From Gemmatimonas sp. (lineage in GTDB: Bacteria; Gemmatimonadota; Gemmatimonadetes; Gemmatimonadales; Gemmatimonadaceae), in the NCBI GenBank assembly GCA_011390935.1, contig JAABRL010000004.1, positions 1-64,000 of the forward strand: 64,000 nt of DNA, given 5' to 3'. The position numbers and the translations under genes are program-made. Below, piece after piece: positions 54,775 to 62,657 of the stretch; positions within the stretch are counted from its first letter, which is position 1, and every line of letters starts with the position of its first letter. Under the pieces are notes generated by a model. That model saw only the letters and a program-made list of their open reading frames with translations. It did not search any database and had not been told where the DNA came from.

Positions 54775-57449
54775 GCGGAGTGCAGACGTCGTCGCACGCG
54801 CTTCGCGTCCACGATGATGTGGTGCGGACCGTGCTGCCGAACGGGCTCACGGTGCTCGTGCGCCATGATGCGTCGGCACCGGTGGTCGGGATCGTCACGC
54901 ACGTGAAAGCGGGCTACTTCGATGAGACCGACGACATCGTGGGCATCGCGCATGTGCTCGAGCACATGTACTTCAAGGGCACGCCCACCTTCGGGGTAGG
55001 GGCGATCGCGCGCGAAACCAAGCTGGCCGGTGGATGGCTGAACGCGCACACGATCTACGATCACACGGCGTACGTGACGGTGCTGCCCACCGATGCGTTC
55101 CTGCGCGGACTAGACATTCAGTTCGACGCGTTCGCGAACTCGTCCATTGATGCGGGCGAACTCGCGCGCGAGCTTGAAGTCATCATTCAGGAAGCGCGTC
55201 GCAAGCGCGATGCGCCCGGCGCCGTCACGGTGGAATCGTTGTTCGCGTTGTTGCATGATCGGCACCGCATTCGCCGTTGGCGTATTGGCGACCCCGACAT
55301 GCTGCGCGGGTTCACGCACGAGATGGTGCACGGCTTCTATCGTCGCTGGTACGTACCGGCGAACACGATCGTGTCGGTGGTGGGCGCGATTGATCCGGCG
55401 CACGCACTCGACGCGATCGCCGCGCGCTACGGCGCACTGCCCGCGGCACCCGTTGCACGCGATGATGCGCCACGTGAGCAGTCGCTTCCCGGCGTGCGGG
55501 TGCGCGAACTCAGCGGCGACATTGCACAGGCGCATGCGGCCTTTGGCTGGCGTACGCCCCCGCAGGCACATGCCGATTCGCCGGCGCTCGACCTGGCCGG
55601 TGTGGCACTTGGCACGGGGCGCGCGTCACGCCTGTATCGGGCGGTACGCGAACGGCAGCTCGCCTCCGGGGTGTCGGCGTATCAGTACACATCGGCGGAT
55701 CTGGGCGTGTTTGTGGTGCACACCGAATCGCCGACGCCCAAAGTCGGTGATGCGTTGCGCGCGAGCTGGCAGGAAGTGCAGCAGCTGCGCAGCCATCGAT
55801 TGCGTGAGAGCGATGTCGTGCGCGCACAGCGCATCCTCGAGGCGCGGTGGTTGCGGCGCCTCGAAACGATGGACGGGCAGGCGGCCTATCTGGCGGGGTG
55901 GGAAGCGGAAGGCGAGGTGTCGATGGGCGCGCGCTATTACGAACAGCTGCTCGATACCGACGCCGAAGCGATTCGGTCAGCCGTGGAGCGACACCTCGAT
56001 CCGTCGCAGGTGAGCCTGCTGGTGTATCGACCGAAGAGCTCGGACGCGCTGAACGTGACCGCAGAGTCGCTGCCCACATGGCTTGCGGGCAACGTCGGCG
56101 CCGATGCTGTCGCCAACGTGGCGGCGTCCACGTCCACGGTCATCCCGACCACGCCGGCCACGCCTGCCACGAGTGCCCCGGCTGTGCAGACGGCTCTGGC
56201 GCCCGAGCGTGTGGAACACGGTGTTCACGTATATCGGACGCGCCGCGATGTGCCCATCCTCGTGCAACCGCGCCGCGGGACGCCGATGGTGAACATCGGA
56301 GTGCAGGTGCGTGGTGGTGCCGTGGCCGAGCCCGCGAGCTCCGAGGGGCTGGCCCGACTCATGGCGCACGGCACCCTCGCGGGCACGCGCCTGCGCACGG
56401 GCGCCGAGATTGCCCTCGACGCGGAGTCACTCGGCAGTAGCGTTGGCATCAGCGCGGGGCTCGAGAGTGTCGGGTGGACGATGTCCGTGCCGCTGCGGCA
56501 GCTCGAGACGGCGCTCGCGCTGCTCGGTGATGTGGTGCAGCACCCCACGTTTCCCGTGGCCGGTATCGAGACGGAGCGAGCACTCGCGCTGGCCGAAGTG
56601 GAGCGGCTGCGAGATGACATGTATCGCTTCCCGATGCGTCTCGCGGCCGAGGCGGCGTACCGTGGACACCCGTATGCGCGCTCCGTGGTGGGCACCACGG
56701 ACGCGTTGACCACGATGTCGCGCGACGCGGTCATGGCACAGCACGAGCGCACGGTGCGCCGTGGCGCGTGTGTGGTGGGTGTGGTAGGTGATGTCGATCC
56801 GGCGCGTGTGGCGGCGCTCGTGCAGCAGCATTTCGGTGCGCTGGTCTGGGCGGACGATGTGGCGCCGCCGCCGGCCCCGTGGCCGACGGAGCTCGTGACG
56901 CACACCGAGCGACGAGAGAAGCAGCAGACGGCGTTGGCGATGCTGTTTCGTGGGCCGTCGCGCCGCGATCCGTTGCGCTTTGCGGCGCGGGTGCTTGGTG
57001 CAGTGGTGAGCGGACTGGGTGGTCGCTTCTTCGAGCAGCTGCGTGACAAGCAGTCGCTCGCGTACACGGTGGCGGCCTATCCGGTGGAACGGCGCGCTGG
57101 TGGGTTGTTCGCGGCCTACATCGCAACGGAGCCGGATCGCGAGGAGGAGGCGCGCGCCGGTTTGTTGCAGCAGTTCGCCCTCCTGCGCGAGCAGCCGGTG
57201 CGAGATGACGAAATCGAGCGCGCGCGTCGGTACCTCGTGGGCTCACACGCGATCTCGCAGCAGAGCGGGGCGTCGGTGTTGGCCGACATGATCGACGCGT
57301 GGTCGTTCGGCGACGGGTTGCCCGAGCTTGTCGAATATCGTGATCGACTCGTGGCCGTGACGCCTGCCGAGATTCAGGCACTCGCGCAGCGTTGGTTCGA
57401 GGCGGCGCATCGGGTAGAAGGCGTAGTGCGAGGGCGCAGCGGCGGCTGA
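54771..57449 (+). CDS. M16-family zinc peptidase (pitrilysin-like, tandem)
   Basis: An 892-residue peptidase with two M16 halves. The N-terminal half has the inverted zinc motif HxxEH at residues 61-65 (AHVLEHMYFKGT) and the third ligand Glu141 in LEVIIQEARRKRD. The C-terminal half lacks the zinc motif but has the substrate-binding GGRFFEQLRDKQSLAYTVAAYP (Arg/Tyr). The linker between them is Ala/Thr/Pro-rich. No signal peptide is seen. It would degrade peptides in the cytoplasm or, if exported by other means, in the periplasm. It is coupled to the TPR gene by a 4-base overlap. Confidence 0.9.
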   Translation: MSGVQTSSHALRVHDDVVRTVLPNGLTVLVRHDASAPVVGIVTHVKAGYFDETDDIVGIAHVLEHMYFKGTPTFGVGAIARETKLAGGWLNAHTIYDHTAYVTVLPTDAFLRGLDIQFDAFANSSIDAGELARELEVIIQEARRKRDAPGAVTVESLFALLHDRHRIRRWRIGDPDMLRGFTHEMVHGFYRRWYVPANTIVSVVGAIDPAHALDAIAARYGALPAAPVARDDAPREQSLPGVRVRELSGDIAQAHAAFGWRTPPQAHADSPALDLAGVALGTGRASRLYRAVRERQLASGVSAYQYTSADLGVFVVHTESPTPKVGDALRASWQEVQQLRSHRLRESDVVRAQRILEARWLRRLETMDGQAAYLAGWEAEGEVSMGARYYEQLLDTDAEAIRSAVERHLDPSQVSLLVYRPKSSDALNVTAESLPTWLAGNVGADAVANVAASTSTVIPTTPATPATSAPAVQTALAPERVEHGVHVYRTRRDVPILVQPRRGTPMVNIGVQVRGGAVAEPASSEGLARLMAHGTLAGTRLRTGAEIALDAESLGSSVGISAGLESVGWTMSVPLRQLETALALLGDVVQHPTFPVAGIETERALALAEVERLRDDMYRFPMRLAAEAAYRGHPYARSVVGTTDALTTMSRDAVMAQHERTVRRGACVVGVVGDVDPARVAALVQQHFGALVWADDVAPPPAPWPTELVTHTERREKQQTALAMLFRGPSRRDPLRFAARVLGAVVSGLGGRFFEQLRDKQSLAYTVAAYPVERRAGGLFAAYIATEPDREEEARAGLLQQFALLREQPVRDDEIERARRYLVGSHAISQQSGASVLADMIDAWSFGDGLPELVEYRDRLVAVTPAEIQALAQRWFEAAHRVEGVVRGRSGG

Positions 57450-57472
57450 GCGCGGCGTTGCTCGCGAGCCGG

Positions 57473-58966
57473 CTACTGCGGGCGCGACAGGGACTCGAGT
57501 AACGCGCGCGCGCGGCCGTTGGCGGCGATCAATCCCGTCATGTTCGCGTCGTCCGATGGTTCGCCCACGATGACGCCGCGGACCCACGGGCGCTTGGCAC
57601 TCCAGGCCAACACATGCTGCACGCCGGCGCGCTGCGCCGCATCACCGTGTGCCCGAGGGAGTCCGTGCGTGAGGATCCAGTGCGGGCGATCACGCGCCGC
57701 GAGCGCGCCGCGCCAGCGATCCGCCGCGCGCAGTCGCGCGTTGAGCGACGGCAGGCCCGCAAAGGTGGGGGCCGGCGCAAAGCCGAGGACATCCAGCGGT
57801 GAGCTGTCGCTGCCTGCCCACTGGTACAGTGTGCTGTCGGCATCGTCGAATCGGGTGGCGACCCAGCCCACCTCGGTGGCTGGTCGGACACGCTGCACCG
57901 TCGCGGCGACGGCGGCGAGCTGCCGGGTGATCCAGTCCGCCGAGACAGCGGGTTCGCCGAGCAGCGAGGGGATCACCGGACGTAGCACCGGAATGACCAC
58001 ATCGGGAGTGAGTCGCAGCACGATATCCTGTACGGCGGCGAGTCGGCGTTGGTGCACGAGTTGGGGTGTGCGCCGCACGGCGAGCGCGTCGTCGCGCTCG
58101 AAGGTGAGTGCGACCAGCAGCCGCGTGCCCTCGGTGCGGAACGAGGCCAGCGTGCGCGCCAGTGAATCGACGCCGAGCACTCGTCCCTCCTCCATGCGCA
58201 GCAGCACGAGCACGGCCTCGGGACTGACGCGCTCGTGTAGCACCGCGGCGGCTCGGACGGCTCGCGCGCTTGGTGGCCCCGACAACACGGACATCACACG
58301 AACCCCGTGTGCGAGACGCGGTGCTTGTGCGGCGGTTGGCGCCGTGCCCTCGGCGTAGCTGCGCACCGCGTCCATGCCGCGCGGCAGTTCAACGGCGAGC
58401 ATTGTGCTCAGCACCGTGGCGTACAAAACGAGCAGCGCGCGAAACGTGGCGCTCGCGCGCCAGCGCGCTGGGTACGCCGGCGCGAGCAGTGGCACCATGA
58501 GGGCGAGCGGTGAGGAGAGTGCGGCTGGCCCCATCACGATGCCCAGCACCGAGTCGCGCGCGGCCACGGCGCCCTGCAGCAGGAGCGCGGCGCTCCCCGA
58601 GCGGGCCACCAGATCGTCCCCGATCGCGAGGACGCACACGCAGCTGTTGTATACGATGATCGGTACACCGACCGTGCGCGACACCGCCCGCAGCGCTGTC
58701 GCGGAGATGGCCTGCACGACGAGCAGCAGGCAGGTGAGCGGCCACAACCAGGTGACCCCGGTTATGGTGCGCGCGCCCGCATCGCTCGACACGGCGACGG
58801 CGATGACGGCCGCCGGCGCCACAAGCAATCCCGCCAGGCCGGTGAGGCGTGCAAACCACTGCGGACCTTCGCGCCGCGCCGCGATCCAGCCGGCGAGCGC
58901 GATGTTCCACATGAGCACGATGACCGCCACGATCAGCGGCACCAACGCGAGCGCGATGGGCGTCAC
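57473..58966 (-). CDS. Membrane protein with C-terminal glycosidase-like domain
   Basis: A 497-residue protein. Residues 1-200 contain about six hydrophobic segments (e.g. IALALVPLIVAVIVLMWNIALAGWIA; LTGLAGLLVAPAAVIAVAV; WLWPLTCLLLVVQAISATAL; FRALLVLYATVLSTMLAVEL). Residues ~230-497 are soluble and beta/alpha, with patterns such as VRVMSVLSGPPSARAVRAAAVLHERVSPEAVLVLLRMEEGR, DVVIPVLRPVIPSLLG and LDVLGFAPAPTF. These suggest a TIM-barrel-like or glycosidase-like domain of unknown activity. The start is GTG 58966. It lies 41 bases after the SpeD-like gene and may share its operon. Confidence 0.65.
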   Translation of the reverse strand: MTPIALALVPLIVAVIVLMWNIALAGWIAARREGPQWFARLTGLAGLLVAPAAVIAVAVSSDAGARTITGVTWLWPLTCLLLVVQAISATALRAVSRTVGVPIIVYNSCVCVLAIGDDLVARSGSAALLLQGAVAARDSVLGIVMGPAALSSPLALMVPLLAPAYPARWRASATFRALLVLYATVLSTMLAVELPRGMDAVRSYAEGTAPTAAQAPRLAHGVRVMSVLSGPPSARAVRAAAVLHERVSPEAVLVLLRMEEGRVLGVDSLARTLASFRTEGTRLLVALTFERDDALAVRRTPQLVHQRRLAAVQDIVLRLTPDVVIPVLRPVIPSLLGEPAVSADWITRQLAAVAATVQRVRPATEVGWVATRFDDADSTLYQWAGSDSSPLDVLGFAPAPTFAGLPSLNARLRAADRWRGALAARDRPHWILTHGLPRAHGDAAQRAGVQHVLAWSAKRPWVRGVIVGEPSDDANMTGLIAANGRARALLESLSRPQ

Positions 58967-59007
58967 GCGCTACTCGGGTGTCTGGGGGTGGCTGAGCCTC
59001 GTCATCG

Positions 59008-59373
59008 CTAGCCGCGCAACAAGCGTTCGGCCCGCACGTCGGTCATGGCGAGGCGCCGTGACAGCACCTCGAAGGCCGGGACAAGGTCGTGACGGAGCGG
59101 GGCGAGCAGATCGACGAGGACCACGCGGCGCGCCGGCACCGAGTGCAGGGCGGCGTGTCCCCCTTCGAGCAGCAGCATGGCATCGACCCCGTGCGCGCCA
59201 CTGGTGCGAACGAGCGGCGCGCCCAATGCGTGCAGGCCGGCGGCCCCCGCAGCCGCCACCAGCAGTCCGCCCAATCGGCTGCCGTCCCCAAGCCATTCTT
59301 CGGCCACCCCCGTGAACTCCGCGACGAGGTGCGCATGCGATGAGGTGGCGGACTCGCGCGCCGATGAAACCAT
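59008..59373 (-). CDS. SpeD-like protein lacking catalytic residues
   Basis: A 121-residue homologue of prokaryotic S-adenosylmethionine decarboxylase (SpeD). The fold pattern is conserved: SHAHLVAEFTGVAEEWLGDGSRLGGLLVAAAGAAGLHALG, then GAHGVDAMLLLEGGHAALHSVPARRVVLVDLL. The residue normally converted to the pyruvoyl group (Ser63 in T. maritima, ESHxxIHT) is Gly72, and the proton-donor Cys83 is Pro92; His68 is kept as His77 and Asp79 as Asp88. It should therefore neither self-process nor decarboxylate. ATG 59373 is preceded by TAATCT (59386-59381, reverse strand) 7 bases away, another leaderless-type start. Family identity is by eye. Confidence 0.65.
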   Translation of the reverse strand: MVSSARESATSSHAHLVAEFTGVAEEWLGDGSRLGGLLVAAAGAAGLHALGAPLVRTSGAHGVDAMLLLEGGHAALHSVPARRVVLVDLLAPLRHDLVPAFEVLSRRLAMTDVRAERLLRG

Positions 59374-59512
59374 ACGCGGCAGATTAACGGGCGCGAGTCG
59401 TTGCTGGCACCCCGGCGCGTTGTGAGCGGAACGCACTGTCACGGTGGTGGCATGCGACACGAGGGGGGAACTCGGTGAGCGCCCCCGCTGGTTACTGCGG
59501 GGCCGCGGCGGG

Positions 59513-59518
59513 TAGTTT
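59513..59518 (+). promoter_or_regulatory. -10 box of CDP-alcohol phosphatidyltransferase gene
   Basis: TAGTTT lies 6 bases before ATG 59525; a weak TGGTTA (59489-59494) is 18 bases further upstream. It again predicts a leaderless transcript. Confidence 0.4.
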
Positions 59519-59524
59519 TCGCTG

Positions 59525-60076
59525 ATGCCCGCGACCTCATCAACGTCCTCCGTCGTCACGCTACCGAATCTCGTCTCCAGCTCACGCTTTGTGCTGGCGG
59601 CGGGATTTCTGATGGCGGAAGGCACCGCGTGGCGGATCGGACTGCTCGGCGTGGCGTCGCTGACGGACTTTTTGGATGGGTGGCTCGCGCGACGTGCACG
59701 GTTGACGTCGCAGCTGGGGGCGTTGCTCGATCCGGTCGCCGATCGGGTCTTCGTGCTCGCTGTGGTGGTGAGTCTGCTGGCGAGCGGCGAGTTGCAGGCG
59801 TGGCACGCCGTGGCATTGCTCTTTCGCGACGTGATGAGTCTGATCGGGTGGTTTGTGGCCCGCAACTCCCCGGCGCTGCGCTCGATCCCCTTTCGCGCTC
59901 GCTGGCCGGGCAAGGTGCTCACCGCGCTGCAGCTGTTCGTGTTTCTGGCCGCGCTGCTGTGGCCAGCCCTCGTGTCGCCGCTGGTGATCGCGGCCGCCGT
60001 GCTTGGCGTCGGTGCCACGGTGGACTACACGCTGATGCTGTGGCGCGAGCGGCGGGTGGAGGCCGAAGGGGCCTGA
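59525..60076 (+). CDS. CDP-alcohol phosphatidyltransferase
   Basis: A 183-residue inner-membrane enzyme of the PgsA/CdsA-product-using family. The signature DxxDGxxAR...GxxxDxxxD is complete: Asp48, Asp51, Gly52, Ala55, Arg56, Gly65, Asp69, Asp73 in LTDFLDGWLARRARLTSQLGALLDPVADR. About six hydrophobic helices span the membrane. It transfers a phosphatidyl group from CDP-diacylglycerol to an alcohol, probably glycerol 3-phosphate (phosphatidylglycerol synthesis) or another head group; the acceptor is uncertain. Alone on its strand, followed by a strong hairpin. Confidence 0.88.
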   Translation: MPATSSTSSVVTLPNLVSSSRFVLAAGFLMAEGTAWRIGLLGVASLTDFLDGWLARRARLTSQLGALLDPVADRVFVLAVVVSLLASGELQAWHAVALLFRDVMSLIGWFVARNSPALRSIPFRARWPGKVLTALQLFVFLAALLWPALVSPLVIAAAVLGVGATVDYTLMLWRERRVEAEGA

Positions 60077-60081
60077 ACGCC

Positions 60082-60110
60082 GAATCCCCCCGCGACTGGC
60101 GGGGGGATTC
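60082..60110. terminator. Bidirectional hairpin terminator
   Basis: Perfect 12-base arms GAATCCCCCCGC (60082-60093) and GCGGGGGGATTC (60099-60110) flank a 5-base loop, between the convergent phosphatidyltransferase gene and the small gene at 60150. The next bases are not T-rich on either strand, but the stem is very stable. Confidence 0.75.
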
Positions 60111-60149
60111 GAGACACTGCACAGGATCCACTCCGGATCCAGCTACGGC

Positions 60150-60419
60150 TCAGGCGCTGACGGCTTCTTCAGTCTTCGGCTTGAGCGGCAGCGCGAACCG
60201 TTCCCCGAGCGTACGCAGCTCAACGAGCTGTGCAGGCGTGAGTTCGGTAAAGCGCGTCGTCATGTACTGCATGGTGTTGTCGAACCATTCCTTCTGATCG
60301 TCGGGGTGAGCCCCGATGACACCACACTGCATGATGTGCTGGAACATTTCGTCGCGAGCCTCTTCGTACGGCGTAGGCGCGCTGACGTCACGGCGCGGAC
60401 GTTGTTTGAGCTTGGTCAT
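60150..60419 (-). CDS. Small acidic/helical protein of unknown function
   Basis: An 89-residue protein (from ATG 60419) beginning with a basic stretch TKLKQRPRRDVSAPTPYEEARDEMFQHIMQCGVIGAHPDDQKEWFDNTMQYMTTRFTELTPAQLVELRTLGERFALPL. Helices predominate; one cysteine. I recognise no family. GAGG lies 2 bases before this ATG; longer starts at ATG 60479 or GTG 60503 are possible, since the upstream codons (LSERSWPSRQAFVTHFPEE) also look codable. It ends at a hairpin terminator shared with the convergent gene. Confidence 0.6.
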   Translation of the reverse strand: MTKLKQRPRRDVSAPTPYEEARDEMFQHIMQCGVIGAHPDDQKEWFDNTMQYMTTRFTELTPAQLVELRTLGERFALPLKPKTEEAVSA

Positions 60420-60527
60420 TTCCTCGGGGAAGTGCGTAACGAAGGCTTGGCGCGATGGCCACGACCGTTCGGACAACATTGGAAACCTAGCGGACTGTGC
60501 CACGTGAAACCAGTGTCCGTACTACTG

Positions 60528-61382
60528 TTACGGCTGTGGCGTCGGGAGTGTTGAAAACTCGAGCTGTTCGCGCAGGAGTGCGCTCAGCCGGTCGGGCACG
60601 TCACTCGCCAGCAGACGCCCCGCGCCGACGATCGTCTCCAGACGCGCATTGGGCAGCGTGCCGGCCAAGGCGGCGGCGACCGTCGGCGGCACGCTCCGGT
60701 CGGCCGTGCCCCGCACGATGAGCGTTGGGGTCTCAATCGACGCGAGGGAGGCCAGCGGCACGCTCTCCTGCTCGAGCGTGCGCGCCAACACCAGCAGCTG
60801 CTCCACACCGCCGGCGCCCACCCACGGCGCGAGGTAGCGCGCCATATCGCGTTGCGACAGCTGCGCCGGATCGCCCGTGGCGTCGGCGAGCAGCGCCGCG
60901 ACGAGTGCCGTTGCCCCCAACTGATGCCCCACCGTGGAGAGCGCCACACGCGCGGCCGAACGCTGCATGAGGCGCACGGGTGCGGGTGGGAGGTCCGAGG
61001 GATCCGGCGGATTCACCAGCACCAACTGCTCCACCAGCGAGGGGTGACGGGCGGCCAGCGCGAGCGCCACCAGCGCCCCCACGTCCTGCCCGACCACGCT
61101 GGCCCGCTCCAACCGCAGCGCGGCCAGCACCCGCTCCAACGCGTCGGCCTGTGACGCCAAATCGTAGCTGGCCTCCACCGGACGGTCCGATTCGCCGTGA
61201 CCGAGCAGATCGACGGCCAACGTGAGGTACCCTGCATTGGCGAGCCGGAGCGCGACCGGCCGCCAGAGGGAGGCGTTCGTCCCGAAGCCGTGCACCAGCA
61301 CCACGACCGAACGGCCGCGGCCGACTCGCTCCACATGGACGCTCCCCGGACCGACCGGGAGTCGAAGATGTTCCACGTACAT
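60528..61382 (-). CDS. Alpha/beta hydrolase with Asp nucleophile, catalytic His absent
   Basis: A 284-residue alpha/beta-hydrolase-fold protein. The oxyanion motif is VVVLVHGFGTNASLW (HG 31-32). The nucleophile elbow reads VVGQDVGALVALALA with Asp100, as in haloalkane dehalogenases and epoxide hydrolases. The acid Asp228 sits in VRGTADRSVPP. At the usual catalytic histidine (GxGHxxxxEaP) the sequence is GAGRLLASDVP with Arg256, so hydrolysis of a covalent ester intermediate should be impaired. It may bind ligands, as RsbQ/KAI2-type proteins do, or be decaying. ATG 61382 was chosen as the domain start. Confidence 0.8.
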   Translation of the reverse strand: MYVEHLRLPVGPGSVHVERVGRGRSVVVLVHGFGTNASLWRPVALRLANAGYLTLAVDLLGHGESDRPVEASYDLASQADALERVLAALRLERASVVGQDVGALVALALAARHPSLVEQLVLVNPPDPSDLPPAPVRLMQRSAARVALSTVGHQLGATALVAALLADATGDPAQLSQRDMARYLAPWVGAGGVEQLLVLARTLEQESVPLASLASIETPTLIVRGTADRSVPPTVAAALAGTLPNARLETIVGAGRLLASDVPDRLSALLREQLEFSTLPTPQP

Positions 61383-61455
61383 GGCGTGATTCAGGGAGGG
61401 AGGGCGGAGAAAGGATGGCGAGCACTCACGTCGCACGCATAACTTGTACGTACGG

Positions 61456-61470
61456 TCCGACACTGTCGGA
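61456..61470. promoter_or_regulatory. Palindrome TCCGACA-C-TGTCGGA upstream of DsbA-like gene
   Basis: A perfect 7-1-7 palindrome 43 bases upstream of the GTG start at 61514, followed at once by TTGACC (61471-61476), which might be a -35 box. An 8-base self-complement GTACGTAC lies at 61446-61453. Either could be an operator for one of the two divergent genes; the protein is unknown. Confidence 0.45.
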
Positions 61471-61513
61471 TTGACCACTGTCACCTCCCCCGCGTTCGAG
61501 AGGCCGTCGCTCG

Positions 61514-62221
61514 GTGAGCAAGAAATCCGTCAAGCCACAGAAGTCGCAGGCTCCATTCGTGGGCCTCATTGCCGTTGTCGCCCTGATCGGCGGTGCGGTT
61601 CTCTATCAGGTTACCCGTCCCTCGGCTCCCGAAGCCATCAGCATTGACCCGACGGCACCGCCAGCGGAAGCCAAGGGCGTGCTGTACGGAAACCCTGACG
61701 CGCCCATTACGATCACCGAGTTCGCCGACTTCGAGTGCGGTGGCTGTGGACAGTATGCGCTCCTGCACACGCCCGACATCAAGAAGCGCATCGTCGATGC
61801 CGGCCTTGCGAACTTCAAGTTCGTGGATTTCCCGTTGAACATCCATCCGAACGCCATGGCGGCGCATCTGGCAGCGGCGTGTGCCAACGATCAGGGGAAG
61901 TTCTGGGAGATGCATGACAAGATCTTCGAGAGCCAGTTCGACTGGAATTCGCAGGCGACCACCAATCCCAAGAAGGTGCTCGCGGGGCTTGCGCAGGGAC
62001 TCTCGCTCGACATGAACGCCTGGAACAGCTGCTTCGACAATCGCACCCATCTGGGTACGATCGAGGCCAATCGCAATACGGGCATCAAGCTCGGGGTGAA
62101 CAGTACGCCGAGCATTCAGGTGGGTGGCCAGATCTTCCCCGGTGGGATCACGGCCGATCAGGTGAAGCAGATCGTGGACTCGCTCGCGGCCTCCGGGATC
62201 ACGCCGACCGCCGCACCCTGA
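61514..62221 (+). CDS. DsbA-like membrane-anchored thioredoxin-fold protein
   Basis: A 235-residue protein with a short basic N-terminus and one transmembrane helix (~14-32: PFVGLIAVVALIGGAVLYQV), leaving a thioredoxin/DsbA domain outside the cytoplasm. The active site is Cys75-Gly-Gly-Cys78 in ITITEFADFECGGCGQYA. A helical insertion (HLAAACANDQGKFWEMHDKIFESQFDW) and cis-Pro loop (VNSTPSIQVGGQIFPGG) complete the fold. It probably forms or isomerises disulfides in exported proteins. GTG 61514 has GAGAGG upstream. Family resemblance is to BdbD/DsbA-type oxidoreductases seen in many phyla. Confidence 0.88.
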   Translation: MSKKSVKPQKSQAPFVGLIAVVALIGGAVLYQVTRPSAPEAISIDPTAPPAEAKGVLYGNPDAPITITEFADFECGGCGQYALLHTPDIKKRIVDAGLANFKFVDFPLNIHPNAMAAHLAAACANDQGKFWEMHDKIFESQFDWNSQATTNPKKVLAGLAQGLSLDMNAWNSCFDNRTHLGTIEANRNTGIKLGVNSTPSIQVGGQIFPGGITADQVKQIVDSLAASGITPTAAP

Positions 62222-62227
62222 CGTGCC

Positions 62228-62273
62228 CTCAGGCCAGACGACGCCGAGCAGCAACGGCGTCGTCGAGCCTGAG
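62228..62273. terminator. Bipartite hairpin between convergent genes
   Basis: CTCAGGC (62228-62234) pairs with GCCTGAG (62267-62273), and ACGACGCC (62238-62245) pairs with GGCGTCGT (62256-62263), with a 3-base internal bulge and 10-base loop. It begins 7 bases past the DsbA-like stop and covers the last codons of the gene on the other strand, so it can serve both directions. No T-run follows. Confidence 0.65.
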
Positions 62274-62653
62274 TCGTGGGCGTGCCGGGCCGTCTGGCAC
62301 CAGCTCCACCGTGGGCGCGCCGGACAGCGCCACCGCGCGCTCCGGCATCACGCCGTCGCCAAGCGCCACCAGCGTACGCGTGAGCACGACCGCCGCCGCG
62401 GGATCAGGGAGCCCCATTTCTCGCACATAAATGTCGAGCGCGCGCTCGAACGGGACATCCGGCGCCAGCGCGTCGACGAAGAGCAGGGCATTGTCCACGT
62501 GCACCCGCACGATCGCTTCATCGGCGCGCGCCTGCGCCAAACGCAACCGCTGCTCCACCTCGGTGGAGAGTTTGCGCGGAAACAACGATTCAGGCAGCAG
62601 GCTGCGGAACATGCTCATATGTACCGCGTCAGACGTCCGGATGATCCCCGGCG

Positions 62654-62657
<4 letters not shown>
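62229..62657 (-). CDS. Small protein of unknown function downstream of acs
   Basis: A 142-residue protein starting at GTG 62657, which overlaps the acetyl-CoA synthetase stop as [76 protein letters not shown] is helical and amphipathic, without a recognisable motif or signal peptide. ATG 62618 is a shorter alternative. Translational coupling suggests a role related to acetate activation or its regulation, but that is only positional inference. Confidence 0.6.

Noticed and set aside
59374-60018. Upstream extension of the SpeD-like reading frame
   Set aside because: The frame is open to 60018, but that part overlaps the phosphatidyltransferase gene and has shadow-like composition; the SpeD-like domain starts after Met at 59373.
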